A DNA stretch of 64,000 bases from Rhizopus arrhizus (lineage: Eukaryota > Mucoromycota > Mucoromycetes > Mucorales > Rhizopodaceae), in NCBI GenBank assembly GCA_024220505.1, contig JAKZZE010000021.1, positions 434,001 through 498,000 on the forward strand, given 5' to 3'. This document shows positions 25,929 to 36,539 of this stretch, in pieces. Under the pieces are notes generated by a model. It did not search any database and had not been told where the DNA came from. It saw only the letters and a program-made list of their open reading frames with translations. The position numbers and the translations under genes were made by a program. Every line of letters starts with the position of its first letter. Within the stretch, counting starts at the first letter, position 1.

Positions 25929-26060
25929 AACAAAGGATAGAAAAAAGGATAGAAAAAAGGATAAAAAAAAGGATAGAAAAAATGATGATAAAAAAAAGGA
26001 TAAAAAAAAGGATAAAAAAAAGGATAAAAAAAAAATCATAAAAGAAATCATAAAAAAAAA
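25929..26060. repeat. Tandem repeat of a 12-bp unit (GGATARAAAAAA)
   Basis: About ten imperfect copies of GGATARAAAAAA. In one frame they read as KDRK/KDKK repeats, making an open frame (25846-26112) that is only a by-product of the repeat and is not called as a gene. Confidence 0.8.
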
Positions 26061-26721
26061 AGCTCTTGATTTATTCATATTTATACTTTATTTGTTAACT
26101 ATTTTTATCTGAGTTTGCCTTGCAGGAATCCCAATACACTGGCTGTTCCATCAAGGCTAGACCAGACATACTACCCCAGGTTTGCTATTCCAGGTAGGAT
26201 TTCCAGCTTCTGGCAAAAGCTATACCGGAATTCCTTCACCAGTACGATATTCTGATGACTCTGGCTTGAATTTAATACCTTTTGGCTTTCTCTGAATGGC
26301 TGTTGACAACTTTTCCCGCTTTCTATAACACACACCCGTCGAGATTTTGGCAAAATTTAGTAAAAACACGATTTAAACAACTTTTTTTCACAAAGTACTA
26401 AAAAATGTAGCCAAATAAAGATTCTGCTCAAAAAAAAATTTTTTTTTGTTTGTTTATCATACCCGTTGAGATTTTTGGCAACTTTTTGATAAAAAAAAAA
26501 ACAGACTTCCAACTCACACTCTTGATTTTGTAAAGTGGAAAGTATGTGCTACAACTCTGAAGTAGAGTAAAAGGCAACTTTATTAATTTAAGTACAGACA
26601 TAATATTTAACTCAACATCCCCACAATTGAGAATGAGTATCATAATAAAGTATAATAATATAGAAAGTTTTTGCACGCATTAAAAACCAGTGGGAAAAAG
26701 CTTGTGGCTAAGGATGAAGAA

Positions 26722-27834
26722 TTACTCCTTGAAGATCTTGATTCTTGAGATGTGAACATTGATAACCAACTTGGAAGATATTTCATTTTTCAAATTAATT
26801 GTTGTCTTGGAATTGATCTTGATAATAATTAATGGACCTATCCAGTCGAACATGGGTTTTCTTGGCTTCTTCTTGGTAGACAAAGCTTGATTGAACAATA
26901 GAACATTTTGACCAGTTTTGAAGGTATTTGTTTTTTCAACTTGATTGTTATTGATAAGAAACTGATCCACTGCATCAAACGCACAATTCAATTTCTTCTG
27001 TAACTCTATGGCAAATTCTTGAGGTGGAGACTTGTAGTGATCATAAATCTCGCCTTCGTTTGCTGTGACCAAAGGAGTTCTTGGGTGTCTTCCATGTACC
27101 AAGTAGAATGGTGTAAAGTGTGTTGTTGAATGTGTAGTATTGTTGTATACAAATTGTATAAGTCTGATACTTCTATGCCATTCATGACTGATGATATCTT
27201 GTTCAGTATATGTGATGATCATTCTTCTGAGGGTGGTCAAGAATTTTTCCACCATACCATTTGATTGAGGGTAATATGCTGGTGTGAACATGTTTTCTGA
27301 ACCAATAAGTTTTGTGAGTTGTGAATGATAAGGACTTGAGAATGGAGGATCATTGTCTTGTAATACTTCTTCTGATACCCCATGCTTGAGAATGAATTTG
27401 TTGTAAAATACTTCCGCTACTTCTTCACTGCTAGTTGACACCATCGGAAATAATTCAACAAATTTTGTATATGTATCCAGCACAACCAAAATGTATTTGT
27501 AAGCCTTGACACCTTGCACAGTAGGCAGTGGGCCCCAAAAATCAATCGCAACTCTCTGAAACGGATACGAACCATGAGTAGATCTAAATTTATATTGTTT
27601 TGATTTTGATCCTTTTGTTCCTTGACATTGATTACATTGTTGGCAATACTTCTTGACATCTTCTTCCATATTTCTCCACCACAATAGATAATGCAGTATT
27701 TTTGACTTGGTTTTCTTTGCACTAAAATGACCTGCAAATTTGGAATCATGGAATTGCTTGAGAATACTTGGAATTACTGTAGATGGAACAGCAAAATAGA
27801 CGTTGTTTTTCTTGAGATTGTATTTATCAACCAA
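26722..27834 (-). pseudogene. Ty3/gypsy integrase region
   Basis: A 370-codon open frame. The zinc-binding HHCC module is visible (FHDSKFAGH, then KYCQQCNQC). The core shows the three catalytic acidic positions: Asp in AIDFWGPLP, Asp in LQDNDPPF and Glu in NGMVEKF. The C-terminus has a GPL-like module (FDWIGPLIII) and ends HISRIKIFKE. This domain is itself still open, but the element as a whole is broken upstream. No chromodomain is seen. Confidence 0.85.
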
Positions 27835-29420
27835 AATCTTGTACAGAATATTGTCCTTGATAATGAATGTTGGATGATCAGCAATTTTTTGTTTGATTTC
27901 TTGTAGATCCCTGTCTTGACTTTGAGTATTGACCCAGTTGTATGTATCAACTGCTTATAATCCTGGTGGTAAGGGATGTCTTGATAAAGCATCAGCCGCT
28001 TTATTAGTATGACCTGGTATGTATATAGCTTGGAAATCAAATGCTTGTAGAAACATACACCAACGTCAGATTCTGGCTTGCTTATCTTCTTTTGTGTTGA
28101 GTACCCATTGTAAACTTGAATGATCAGTGTATACCAAGAAGAATCCGCACTCCAAGAATTGACGAAATTTTTTAATACCAAATACCACTGCTAAACATTC
28201 TACTTCTTGCACCGAATAGTTCTTTTCAGTACTTGTTAACGATCTTGATGCAAACGCAAGAGGATATGGAGTATCATTATATCTTTGGCACAGAATTACA
28301 GCTATACCTGCCTTGGTAGCTGCATCAGAGTGGATTTCAAATGTCATTGCAAAATTTGGCTGTTTCAGAGTAGGCAACAAAAAAAGATCCTTTTTGATGA
28401 TTTCGAGTGCTTCCTGTTGTTCAGCTGCCCACTTGAATTCAGCATCTTTCTTCTTCAGTTTTCGTAATGGCTCTGCCTTGAGTTGATATTGACCAATGAA
28501 TCTTTGGTAAACACCTGCCATACCCAAAAACTGTTCTAAATCTTTGAGTGATACAGGAACTGGATATTCAATGATAGGCTTGGCTTTTCTGGATTTCCTT
28601 GGATACCATCAGCAGTAATGATAAAACCTAAATATTCAACCTTGGGTAAGACCCATTGACATTTGGATAGATTGATAGATAAATTTGCAAACCGTAGCTT
28701 TTCCAAAACTAGTTTTATATGTTGTATATGTGTATCCAAATCAGGTGAATAAATAATCAAGTCGTCTAAATATGCAATACAGAACACAAATCGATATACA
28801 CCAAGAGTTTTGTCCATCAAATGTTGAAAAACCAAAGTGCGTTCTTCAATCCCATGCTCATGACGTTGAAAACGTAAAAGCCAGATTTGGTGACAAGTGC
28901 TGTTTTCTCTCTATCTGTTGACTTGATTGGAATCTGATAATATCCGGACGCCAAATCAATCTTTGTAAAAAATTTTGCATTTCCCATACTTTGCAAAGCT
29001 TCATGCATATTTATAAATGGATATTGAATTGATGTGGTGATTTTGTTCAGTGCTACATAATTTCCACAGACACGAATTGATCCATCAAATTTATTGACAG
29101 GTCTGACATTCGAGCTCTACTGTGAAAAATCGATTTTTTTCATAAGTCCATTGTGGCACATTTCATCCAAACGTTGTTGAATCCTACGTTCCAGATCTGG
29201 ATGAAATGATCTTGGTTTGGTACATATAGGAGAGCGATCACCAGTGTCAATTTCGAATTCAATGAGGTGCGTAACATTTGGCTTGTTTGTATCCACAGCA
29301 ATTACATCCTGAAATCATTTAAAATGATTTTGGTAATCTTTTCTGTTTGTTCCGCTGTGGCAGACATCCCATTGACAGATTTAAAATCCTGAAGAGTAGG
29401 AATACCTATTTGCTTGTTCA
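27835..29420 (-). pseudogene. Ty3/gypsy reverse transcriptase and RNase H region, frameshifted
   Basis: The RT begins near RPVNKFDGSIRVCGNY and continues through FFTKIDLASGYYQIPI. Its catalytic box is YLDDLII. A single-base loss near 28835 separates MGLKNA from the following VFQHLMDKTLG. RNase H follows at 28527-28066 (ending near LVYTDHSSLQWVL), preceded by IHSDAATKAGIAVIL. At least one frameshift lies in the RT and further breaks lie between RT, RNase H and integrase, so no continuous polyprotein exists. Confidence 0.85.
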
Positions 29421-29986
29421 CAAAGCCGAGGCTTTTTCACTATCAGGTTCTTCTGGCATATATCAGTTATTGTGGAGATTCCATTTGCATTCTCATAGAA
29501 TCTATTCTTGGCATGACCGTCGTTCTCCCTCCTGTATTGTTTACCTTGGATTTCCACTGTATACATCGGTCTCTCAACTTAACCAGTTCCTTGATAAGAT
29601 TGTTCGATCAATTGTCTCTGCTCATGAAGTTTACTCGCGTCGTTCTCTTTCGGTCCGAGGTAGAGTCACTATGTTGAATTCCTTGATCCTGCCTCGTCTC
29701 TGGCATGACATACGAGCTCTATTCATACCCCCCGAACCCTTTTTGAAACGCATACAACCCACGGCTTATTTTGAGAAATTTCGACAATTTCCCAAAATTA
29801 GTATTCCTTCTCTGTGTACATCTCGCCGCCTTGGTAGTCTCAATGTACTTGATCCTGCTATTCAACTGGGTGTTCTCTAGCATCGCTGACTCCTGCTGCT
29901 TTTGGCGCTTTTCTTGCAGCCCCTAATATAGTACTTTTTGAGCTGAATCAAATATCGGCTGTGCCTTTGTAGTTCCTCATCTGGTT

Positions 29987-30031
<45 letters not shown>

Positions 30032-30475
30032 CACTGTCTTCCAAACCATGGTTCCACTTTGCCTGACCATGACTATCGCATACAACTTTTGTTTATCCAT
30101 CTTCGTCCTAAAGCCCTTTGCCACATTGATAGCTCGTTTCGACTGCTTTTTTACGCCATGGATATATTTCCTCGTCCTTTTGAAGACATTGTGATTAATA
30201 ATCGCACGGCCATTTGCCTTTCTCTCTCCGATGGGTCTCTTCCTTCCAACGACAAAACACTATCTAAAACTACTGTAATCCTGCCTGCCTCTACTGCGTA
30301 CATCATTGATATCACTCATGGCGGGACGCGTCCTAGACTCCATGCAGAGATATCTTCATTTCCTCGGCTTTCTCGACGACTTTTGAAATTGGTGCGACTT
30401 AGCCAAGTTCTGTTGGCACCTTTCTTTCTACGGACTTTTAGTTTATTTATTAAATGTAAATCCATTTGAATTACA
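29421..30475 (+). mobile_element. Non-LTR retrotransposon (family 1) fragment, C-terminal part
   Basis: Begins at HKAEAFSLS and continues through YLGFPLYTSVSQLNQFLDKI and RGRVTMLNSLILPRLWH, the post-RT region of LINE-type ORF2. Frame changes occur along it, and a ~40-T run (29990-30029) interrupts it, after which related coding continues (to about 30475). The same family is present at 54858-57560, which carries mainly the part before HKTEAFSLS. It abuts the truncated gypsy element at about 29420. Confidence 0.75.
29990..30029 (+). repeat. T40 homopolymer inside a non-LTR fragment
   Basis: An uninterrupted run of about 40 T within the family 1 fragment; element-like coding lies on both sides. 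It could be the poly(A) tail of a small reverse-orientation insertion or a slippage expansion. Confidence 0.7.
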
Positions 30476-31397
30476 GGATCCTGTTTCTCACTGTTGTTTC
30501 TTTTGGATCTATAGTATTTTTAGGACTTGTAGTACCTTTGGGCTTGTAACGAATTATGATTTATTTGTTCAGAATTTTGTAGAATCACTTAATAAGCAAA
30601 GAAAAAAAAAATCAAAAAACATGGATCGGTAATATGTCACTGTTTTACGTTAATTTGCATGTGTTTACAAATTGAGATTACTGTCATTTAGTAGCCACAT
30701 AGCATCGCTACAGTTCTAAGCGATTGTAGTGGTAATAGCAAAGATTGCTTAATAGTAACATTGTTTTCATTCTGTTAATAAAACTAACAGGATTTATTTT
30801 ATTTTATTTTTTTCATCTTGGACAGGTTATCAGTTGGTAGTATTAAAAGCATAGATGTATATATGCATTTCTTTTGTTTACATCAAAATATGTTTTACAT
30901 GGTATTAAAGACTATGAATCATCGTTATTGCTTCATGTCTCCTACATTTCAGCTATTCAAGCAGCACAGAATGAAAAGGATGTTACACTTGTTTGTAACC
31001 AAATCCTTGTTTTACATTTTGAACAGAGATTACGCTAATTATAATTGATCCATGATAACTGAGACATTGCTAATGTGCCACAAGGAGAAAAAAGAAATGA
31101 ATTTATGAATACTTTATTTACCTTATACGGACTATTTATCATTCAAGCGATCTATAGCAAGCTTACATATGAAAGAAATCATCTTTTCACTAGATACCAT
31201 CTTTTTTTTTAAAAAAATAATAATATAAAGATAAAGCATCTGTGAAAGAAGAGTAACAAAAAGTGTCGCATCCATTTTTTGGACCTTGACAGATTATCGA
31301 TGATCACAAAATTATCATGCAACTCAGTCAATAAAATCTGCGATAGGTTTGCACATGTAATGATATTCTGGAAAATTAGGTGCAGAAAATAAAAAAG
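30476..31397. other. Intergenic region between the non-LTR fragment and the secreted-protein gene
   Basis: AT-rich with no supported gene; motif-less open frames only (30818-31048, 31209-31415). Confidence 0.4.
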
Positions 31398-31405
31398 TAT
31401 AAATA
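31398..31405 (+). promoter_or_regulatory. Probable TATA box of the secreted-protein gene
   Basis: TATAAATA, 79 bp before the ATG at 31477, a plausible fungal TATA spacing. Confidence 0.45.
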
Positions 31406-31476
31406 AGGAATACAAATGCCCTTCTTTTCTCCCTCTATCCTTCTCACTACCTTAGAAGCAAGAAAGAAGAAGAAAA

Positions 31477-32010
31477 ATGAAGTATCTCTCATTATTACTA
31501 GTATTGGTCATTTATGTTACTGTTTGCAAAGCTGATCTGAGATCATGGGCCTTGGGTTTTGGTAAAGGAAGTAGTGGTATTGCTGTCCCTGCACCTAATA
31601 GCGCCAACAATTACGGCAAACAGTATAAGACTTGCTATGTAAATGCTAAAAGCCCTCACGGCCATTCGCATGCCTCTTTATGGTTCTCACCAGAATGCTC
31701 TGGAAGCGGTTACTGGAAACTTCAGTACAAGACGGATGAAGGTATCTGTACCATGTTTGGTGATGCCGATCAAAGCGGTTGTCCTTTTACTAGCTTTTGG
31801 ACAAGCAAACCACAATTTGTAGCAAAGAATCGTGGCAATGGTGAGGAATATACAGATAAAGGTGTCACTTTCATTGGCTGTGAAAATGGTGCTAGAATAG
31901 AACTGTTAAGAAATGAAAACAGATATTGTGCTAAAGATGCACCTGCAGAGAACTGCAAGACTATGACTAGCGGATCTATTTTGTCATTCTTGTGTCCCAA
32001 CGATAAATAA
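31477..32010 (+). CDS. Small secreted cysteine-rich protein
   Basis: Intronless 177-aa frame. The N-terminus [19 protein letters not shown] is a clear signal peptide with a likely cleavage after CKA. The mature part is about 158 aa with eight Cys (TCYVN, PECSG, GICTM, SGCPF, GCENG, RYCAK, ENCKT, FLCPN), an even number that suggests four disulfides. It is rich in Gly, Ser and aromatic residues. No catalytic motif, GPI signal or second membrane span is visible, and I do not recognise the family. It sits among mobile-element debris, a common setting for secreted effector-like or surface proteins, but function is unknown. TATAAATA lies 79 bp upstream. Confidence 0.75.
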   Translation: MKYLSLLLVLVIYVTVCKADLRSWALGFGKGSSGIAVPAPNSANNYGKQYKTCYVNAKSPHGHSHASLWFSPECSGSGYWKLQYKTDEGICTMFGDADQSGCPFTSFWTSKPQFVAKNRGNGEEYTDKGVTFIGCENGARIELLRNENRYCAKDAPAENCKTMTSGSILSFLCPNDK

Positions 32011-32425
32011 ATGGTTAAAGTTGACAATTTTAAAGAAAAAAAAAAAGTAAACAAAGGCAAAGAAGCGCTGATTATTGGATGATTTGATCCTGTTGCATAA
32101 AATAAAAGCAAAAACTTTATAAATATCATCTAAATGTATTCTCTTTTTTTCATAAATATTCCAACCAGGATCTGCTCTGATATTTTTGGCCCATGTTTGA
32201 GCTATCATCTCAGTAATGCCTGATTCAGCTGCTGAAAAAACTTCAACTTCAAACAGTACAAAAATAATGATTTTTGGTCATTCCATAGCTTTTGTGTGAA
32301 CTTCCTTTACGATAATCGATTTTTTTTGTATTTCACCTTCTCTTGTAATTCAGCCATATTCTAATCCAAGTCTAACTCTTCAGGACTAAATTTTATGGGA
32401 TGTGGTTCAGGCGGTTTTTGTGCCA
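32011..32425 (-). other. Possible small broken gene
   Basis: Minus-strand ATG at about 32425 opens MAQKPPEPHPIKFSPEELDL and then meets a stop. A second coding-like stretch in another frame contains ITEMIAQTWAKNIRADPGWN and FAFILCNRIKSSNNQRFFAF before a stop near 32040. Either a short intron joins them or the gene is decayed. Not recognised. Confidence 0.3.
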
Positions 32426-32554
32426 TATTGTATATATTAAAGTTTACTAAATTTCTCAGCTTGTACAAATCATCATTCTTTTAAGTTATTATGTAAAAAC
32501 ACATCGCAAAAGAAATGATTCCTTTATAGAATTTTTGGTTCTTAGATATCATAT

Positions 32555-32758
32555 TTATGAACTCAAATTATTTAAACTTGTTTTCTGTTTATATGTGCAT
32601 AAGCTAATTTTTTCTACAAATTCGTCAAGTTTTTGAATGATCCTGTCATAGAAAGGCTCATTTTTATATGTCAAGAAACCGATTAACAAAATGACAGCCA
32701 AAATTATGAATCTCTTTTTTGATTTGTCAAAAACTGAATTGCACCTGAATAAAGCCAT
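32555..32758 (-). CDS. Possible small single-pass membrane protein
   Basis: A 67-codon frame from a true ATG, with one predicted membrane span (FIILAVILLIGFLTY at about residues 17-31) after a short basic segment and a polar C-terminus. No homologue recognised. Small size and AT-rich surroundings make it uncertain. Confidence 0.25.
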   Translation of the reverse strand: MALFRCNSVFDKSKKRFIILAVILLIGFLTYKNEPFYDRIIQKLDEFVEKISLCTYKQKTSLNNLSS

Positions 32759-33263
32759 ATCTAGAAATGGACTTCAATTCTGATTGGCTTGTCTTACATT
32801 CTGCATTAAAACCATAATCCTAAAAAGTTTGAAAATTCCTGCTTCGATAACACCCCAAACTGCATCAGTATGCAAGAAGCCTAGCTAGAATCTTGTTTAC
32901 TGGTTGATGAAAAAGGTGGTCCTTATGTCATCAACGGCTGTCTTGAATTACTAACAATTTGGTTCTAAATTAAAGAAGTGAAAGTTCCAATGTCATTGTA
33001 CCAAGTCGAAAGTTTCCTCTTAATAGTCATAAGCTCTTATGCTGTCCTGTTATATCTTTAGGGCTTTCTAATAATGGCCTTGCTTATACATGAACAAGAA
33101 TAAAACTGTCCTAAGCGGTAATGTGGCAAAAGTGAATAGATTTTTTAAATATATAAAATAACATTAATTATGATGTAAATTGAAGTAGATGAGAGAACCA
33201 ACTGCTACATACTATTAATGGATTGAAAATGAGATAATTTATTTCATGAAAACTTCAATGTTA

Positions 33264-34640
33264 TTATCCTAATATGGATACAGGAGCTTTGCATGCTTGA
33301 CGAGTATATGGTGTTAAATCAACCAACTCTTCATTTCCATCGATACGGCTATATAAATTGTTGATCGTGACCTGAATAATCTCCTTTATTTGATTTAATT
33401 TTTCTATGATTGCTGGTATTAATAATATATCATCAACATTGTCTCTTGTAAAATTAAATCGACTTATTTCGATCATTCGATATTGCCCATCGAATTCTAA
33501 ATTCATTTTATATGCTATTGCACGGCAATCTACTCAGAGTTTTAGTAGTTGTGTATTAAAAGCAATATGCAGCATATTTTACCTTCCACCAGCAAACCAA
33601 CAACTTCAGGGTTTTTAACCTTTTTCTTCACCAATTTACTGAATGCAGTATGCATTTCTTTGCCTAATTTTAGCAAATCGCTTTCCAAATAATTGTTTTG
33701 GTAATTGCCTTTTCTTTTTACTTCTACAAAGAACAACTCATAGTTGGTAGCTGAGTGAGGCTCAATAAAAAGCACAAGGTCTGGAATCATTATTTGTCCA
33801 TCAGATGGCTGAGTTAATCTATAAGTTAGCCTTAAGAATGTATTAGCATTTATTCTGGTTGACATAGAAAAGATTATTTTTGTGTACTTACCATTCAAAT
33901 TTAACAAATTCCATTCGAGAAACAATACAGTTATTTAGAAAAGGACGTATGTTCTCAATAATGAGAGTAGCCTCTCCTTGCATTTGGTTATTGGATCTGT
34001 GGTTATTTAAAAGTTTGAAGCATAAATTTGAAATAATTTTAGATGCAGTCTTGACACCTTTGTTTTGGCTTGCTGATTTAATTTCATCAATGGCCTCTTC
34101 TGCTTTGTCCATAGTCATTTCTTCATCATTTAAAATGCTATGCATTTGTTGGCACGCATTCATTACTTCATTATTTATAGGCTTCAAATGCTCTTTGGCA
34201 TTTAGACTTGTCATAATCAATTTTTGCTCACCAGGGGGTAACTTAGATATAACACAGTTATTTGCAGAAGAGAATAAAAAAATATATGATAGTGACAGTA
34301 CACGACTGTCAGATAGATATTTCCTCTGTTGAGCTCCTTCCACAGACACTTGTCTAAAATGACGAAGGGCTTTTGTCACATTTACTTTGTTTATGTTCCA
34401 GAATGAATCTGCTTCTTCGATGTTTCCAAAATCTGTGTCGCCATAATAACCACTCAAATAAGCGTTTAAATACTTTTTTTTTTGTTTTGCAAGGCTCTCC
34501 CATGTTCCATTTCCAGAGCTACTTACATCGTCTGAATATTCTATACAACGTTTTTCTGACAACAGTGATGGAGCTTGTTGAAGAGTCAATGTTGTTATGA
34601 ATTACAGTAGGTGAAAAAATATGAGCAACCTCTGTTCGAT
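33264..34640 (-). CDS. PD-(D/E)XK nuclease-like family protein, copy A
   Basis: Three exons close in frame: about 34589-33892, 33830-33583 and 33529-33264, with a first exon or start further upstream near 34640. Residues typical of a PD-(D/E)XK core are visible: IPDLVLFIE, then LFFVEVKRKG 17 residues later, giving Asp and the Glu-x-Lys pair. The N-terminal ~200 residues are helical (NNCVISKLPPGEQKLIMTSL) and the C-terminus reads YRMIEISRFNF. It resembles an expanded fungal family of nuclease-like proteins of unknown role; that assignment is from memory of the pattern. Two related copies (B and C) lie immediately upstream on the same strand. The reading frame is intact, unlike copy C. Confidence 0.55.
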
Positions 34641-34803
34641 TTGTCTTCATATCTTTTTATTTTAGGGTATACATTCGCCAGAGCTTTGATATCACATAAG
34701 CTAAATTAAGAAAGCAAAAGTGCATATAATGCATTATAGAGATTGACTGGATAAAAGTTTTAATATTTATTAAAACTCATCAAAGAGTATAAGGATTAAG
34801 TGT

Positions 34804-34885
34804 ATGAAACAGTGACTTGTAAAAATACAAAAGATATTAGAATAAAGAATTGTAAGCGGACAGTTTCAATAGTTCCTTCTGGATT
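34804..34885 (+). repeat. Left arm of an 82-bp inverted repeat
   Basis: Begins ATGAAACAGTGACTTG. Its reverse complement matches 36042-36123 at 78 of 82 positions; all four differences are transitions. The two arms enclose 1156 bp containing PD-(D/E)XK copy B and a non-LTR fragment. Confidence 0.9.
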
Positions 34886-35300
34886 TGATTGAGGGCAATC
34901 TCATCCAAGATAGGAGTCTGCTTGAAGAATTGTTGTCAGTGGGCTTTCCAAATGAATCGAATGACTGTAGCAAAAAAAATCATGGATTGTAAACTTGTCA
35001 TGGTAGTGTAAGATGTAATACTTGGATAATCCAAGTGTAGATAGGTCCTCGAATATTGAGCTGCAGTTGGGATCTTTAGGATTTGATAAGTATTTCTTGA
35101 AGGCTGCGTTCCACAGGTCTTGTTTTTGAATACAAGTAAAGAGCATATGCTGCTCTGTTTCTGGTATCAAGTTTCATGGTAAATCCTGGTAAATTTTACA
35201 TAGATAATGGGTCTTTGATTTTTGAAATTTCGAAGATAATTTTGGGACCATTTGTGTGTTCCGTACAACCATAGTATATTATGACAGCGCCTAACATATA
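34886..35300 (-). mobile_element. Non-LTR retrotransposon C-terminal fragment
   Basis: Minus-strand reading gives PETEQHMLFTCIQKQDLWNA, the C-terminal zinc-knuckle-like pattern (ET..H....C) seen at the ends of LINE-type ORF2 proteins, followed by LSKYYILHYHDKFTIHDFFC. It is a 3'-end fragment only. It lies between the left inverted-repeat arm and PD-(D/E)XK copy B. Confidence 0.55.
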
Positions 35301-35349
35301 TACATTTATAAAAAAAATATGAAAAATATTGATTTAGGATTTACTTTAC

Positions 35350-36041
35350 CTATGACCTGTACAAGTAAGATGCATTTAGCATCGTTATCCTCAATTTCAT
35401 TCATACCAAATAATGCTAATCGTAATAAATCTTGGTGGGTAGACAATGTATCCTTTTTCTTATATTCTGCCTTCACCTCGGCAAAACAGGAAAACCTTTC
35501 AATTCTTCTCTCATGAATTATAGCGCAACCAGCATCAGGGCGGGTATTGTATGTTTTTGTACCTTCGTCATGATTGAGAATGTATACTAAGTTTTCGTCA
35601 GTGGCATCATCACTTCTTTCATTTGAACAGCCATCATCTTCATTTACAGAGTTGAGTTCTCCATCATCCCCATCTTCTTCCCGCAAGGTCTGTTCACTAT
35701 TGTTGTTCTTATCTACTGTATTCTGATTCTCCTCTTCTTCTTCTGCCACCGGTACCTGTATTTTAATGACAATAAAACGTATTGTTGTCAATATGTATAT
35801 CAAAGCACCTTATTTATTTGTCATTTACCTGCAGTTTTTTCGTAATTTCTGCACTACTGGCTTTGATAAGAGCAACAGATACTTTATCTCGTTCACTTGT
35901 AGATATCTTGTTAACCTGTGTAGATGACCACAGCGTGCCAAAGTCAAAAGTAATCGCTGGAAATCTCTTGCTTCTGAGGTTTTTTATTTTATATTCTGAT
36001 TTAAATTTGTTCGCTAAATTCTTTCTTGTATCGGCTGCTTT
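35350..36041 (-). CDS. PD-(D/E)XK nuclease-like family protein, copy B (partial)
   Basis: Two exons join cleanly: up to 36041 down to about 35829, and 35755-35350. The first reads WIKAADTRKNLANKFKS and on to KASSAEITKKLQ. The second is acidic (VPVAEEEEENQN), then TRPDAGCAIIHER followed by FSCFAEVKAEYKKKD. Together they give the PD-(D/E)XK pattern with Asp and Glu-x-Lys intact, followed by a helix (LLRLALFGMNEIEDNDAKC). The N-terminal side runs into the right arm of the 82-bp inverted repeat, and the C-terminal side stops at a GTAAAG donor with no further exon found, so the gene is clipped at one or both ends. Confidence 0.5.
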
Positions 36042-36123
36042 AATCCAGAAGGAACTATTGAAACTATCCGCTTATAATTCTTTATTCTAATACCTTTTGT
36101 ATTTTTACAAGTCACTATTTCAT
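36042..36123 (-). repeat. Right arm of the 82-bp inverted repeat
   Basis: Reverse complement partner of 34804-34885 (78/82 identity). It overlaps the first codons of copy B (SFNSSF). Confidence 0.9.
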
Positions 36124-36539
36124 CCATAAAAAAAAAAAAAGAAGAAAAAAAAGAAGAAAAAAAAGAAAAAAAAAAGGAAAAAAAAAGGAGATCGGAGTGG
36201 AAACAACTGGGATTAGTTTAGGAACAACAAAGTGATGAATCTGGCAATAGACTGCTCTTCTGTACAGAGCAATTGAATTTGTATGAGATACTGCGAAGTC
36301 TGTTTTTTTTTTTAAAAAAAAAAAAACACCTTGCGCTCTTAAATCAAAACTGCCGTTCAAAACTTTAACTTTCAAAAAGGTTGCTATTCAACGCTAAAAG
36401 GATTAGTATACATAAACAAATGTGTTATATCTCAGTTTATTAATTAATTGAATGATAGTGTAATATGACTTTTTCTTTGATTTTTTGGATTTATTACATC
36501 CGTAAAGTCATCAATAGGAGTTGGAGTATGTTATGTTTA

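Larger units (their letters stand above)
26490..29420 (-). mobile_element. Decayed Ty3/gypsy LTR retrotransposon, 5' end missing
   Basis: In minus-strand order: the region before RT, reverse transcriptase, RNase H and integrase, the Ty3/gypsy order. Downstream of integrase a purine-rich stretch (minus strand AATTGTGGGGA) is followed by TGTTGAG at 26617, which looks like a polypurine tract and the start of a 3' LTR containing AATAAA. Gag, protease and the 5' LTR are missing. Upstream the element stops abruptly at about 29420 against a non-LTR fragment in the opposite orientation. Frameshifts and stops make it non-autonomous. Confidence 0.85.

Noticed and set aside
25846..26112. 88-codon Lys/Asp-rich open frame
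   Set aside because: Produced by the 12-bp tandem repeat; no other coding evidence.
36115..36375. 86-codon minus-strand frame
   Set aside because: Half of it is Phe/Leu from an A-rich homopolymer region; no motif.
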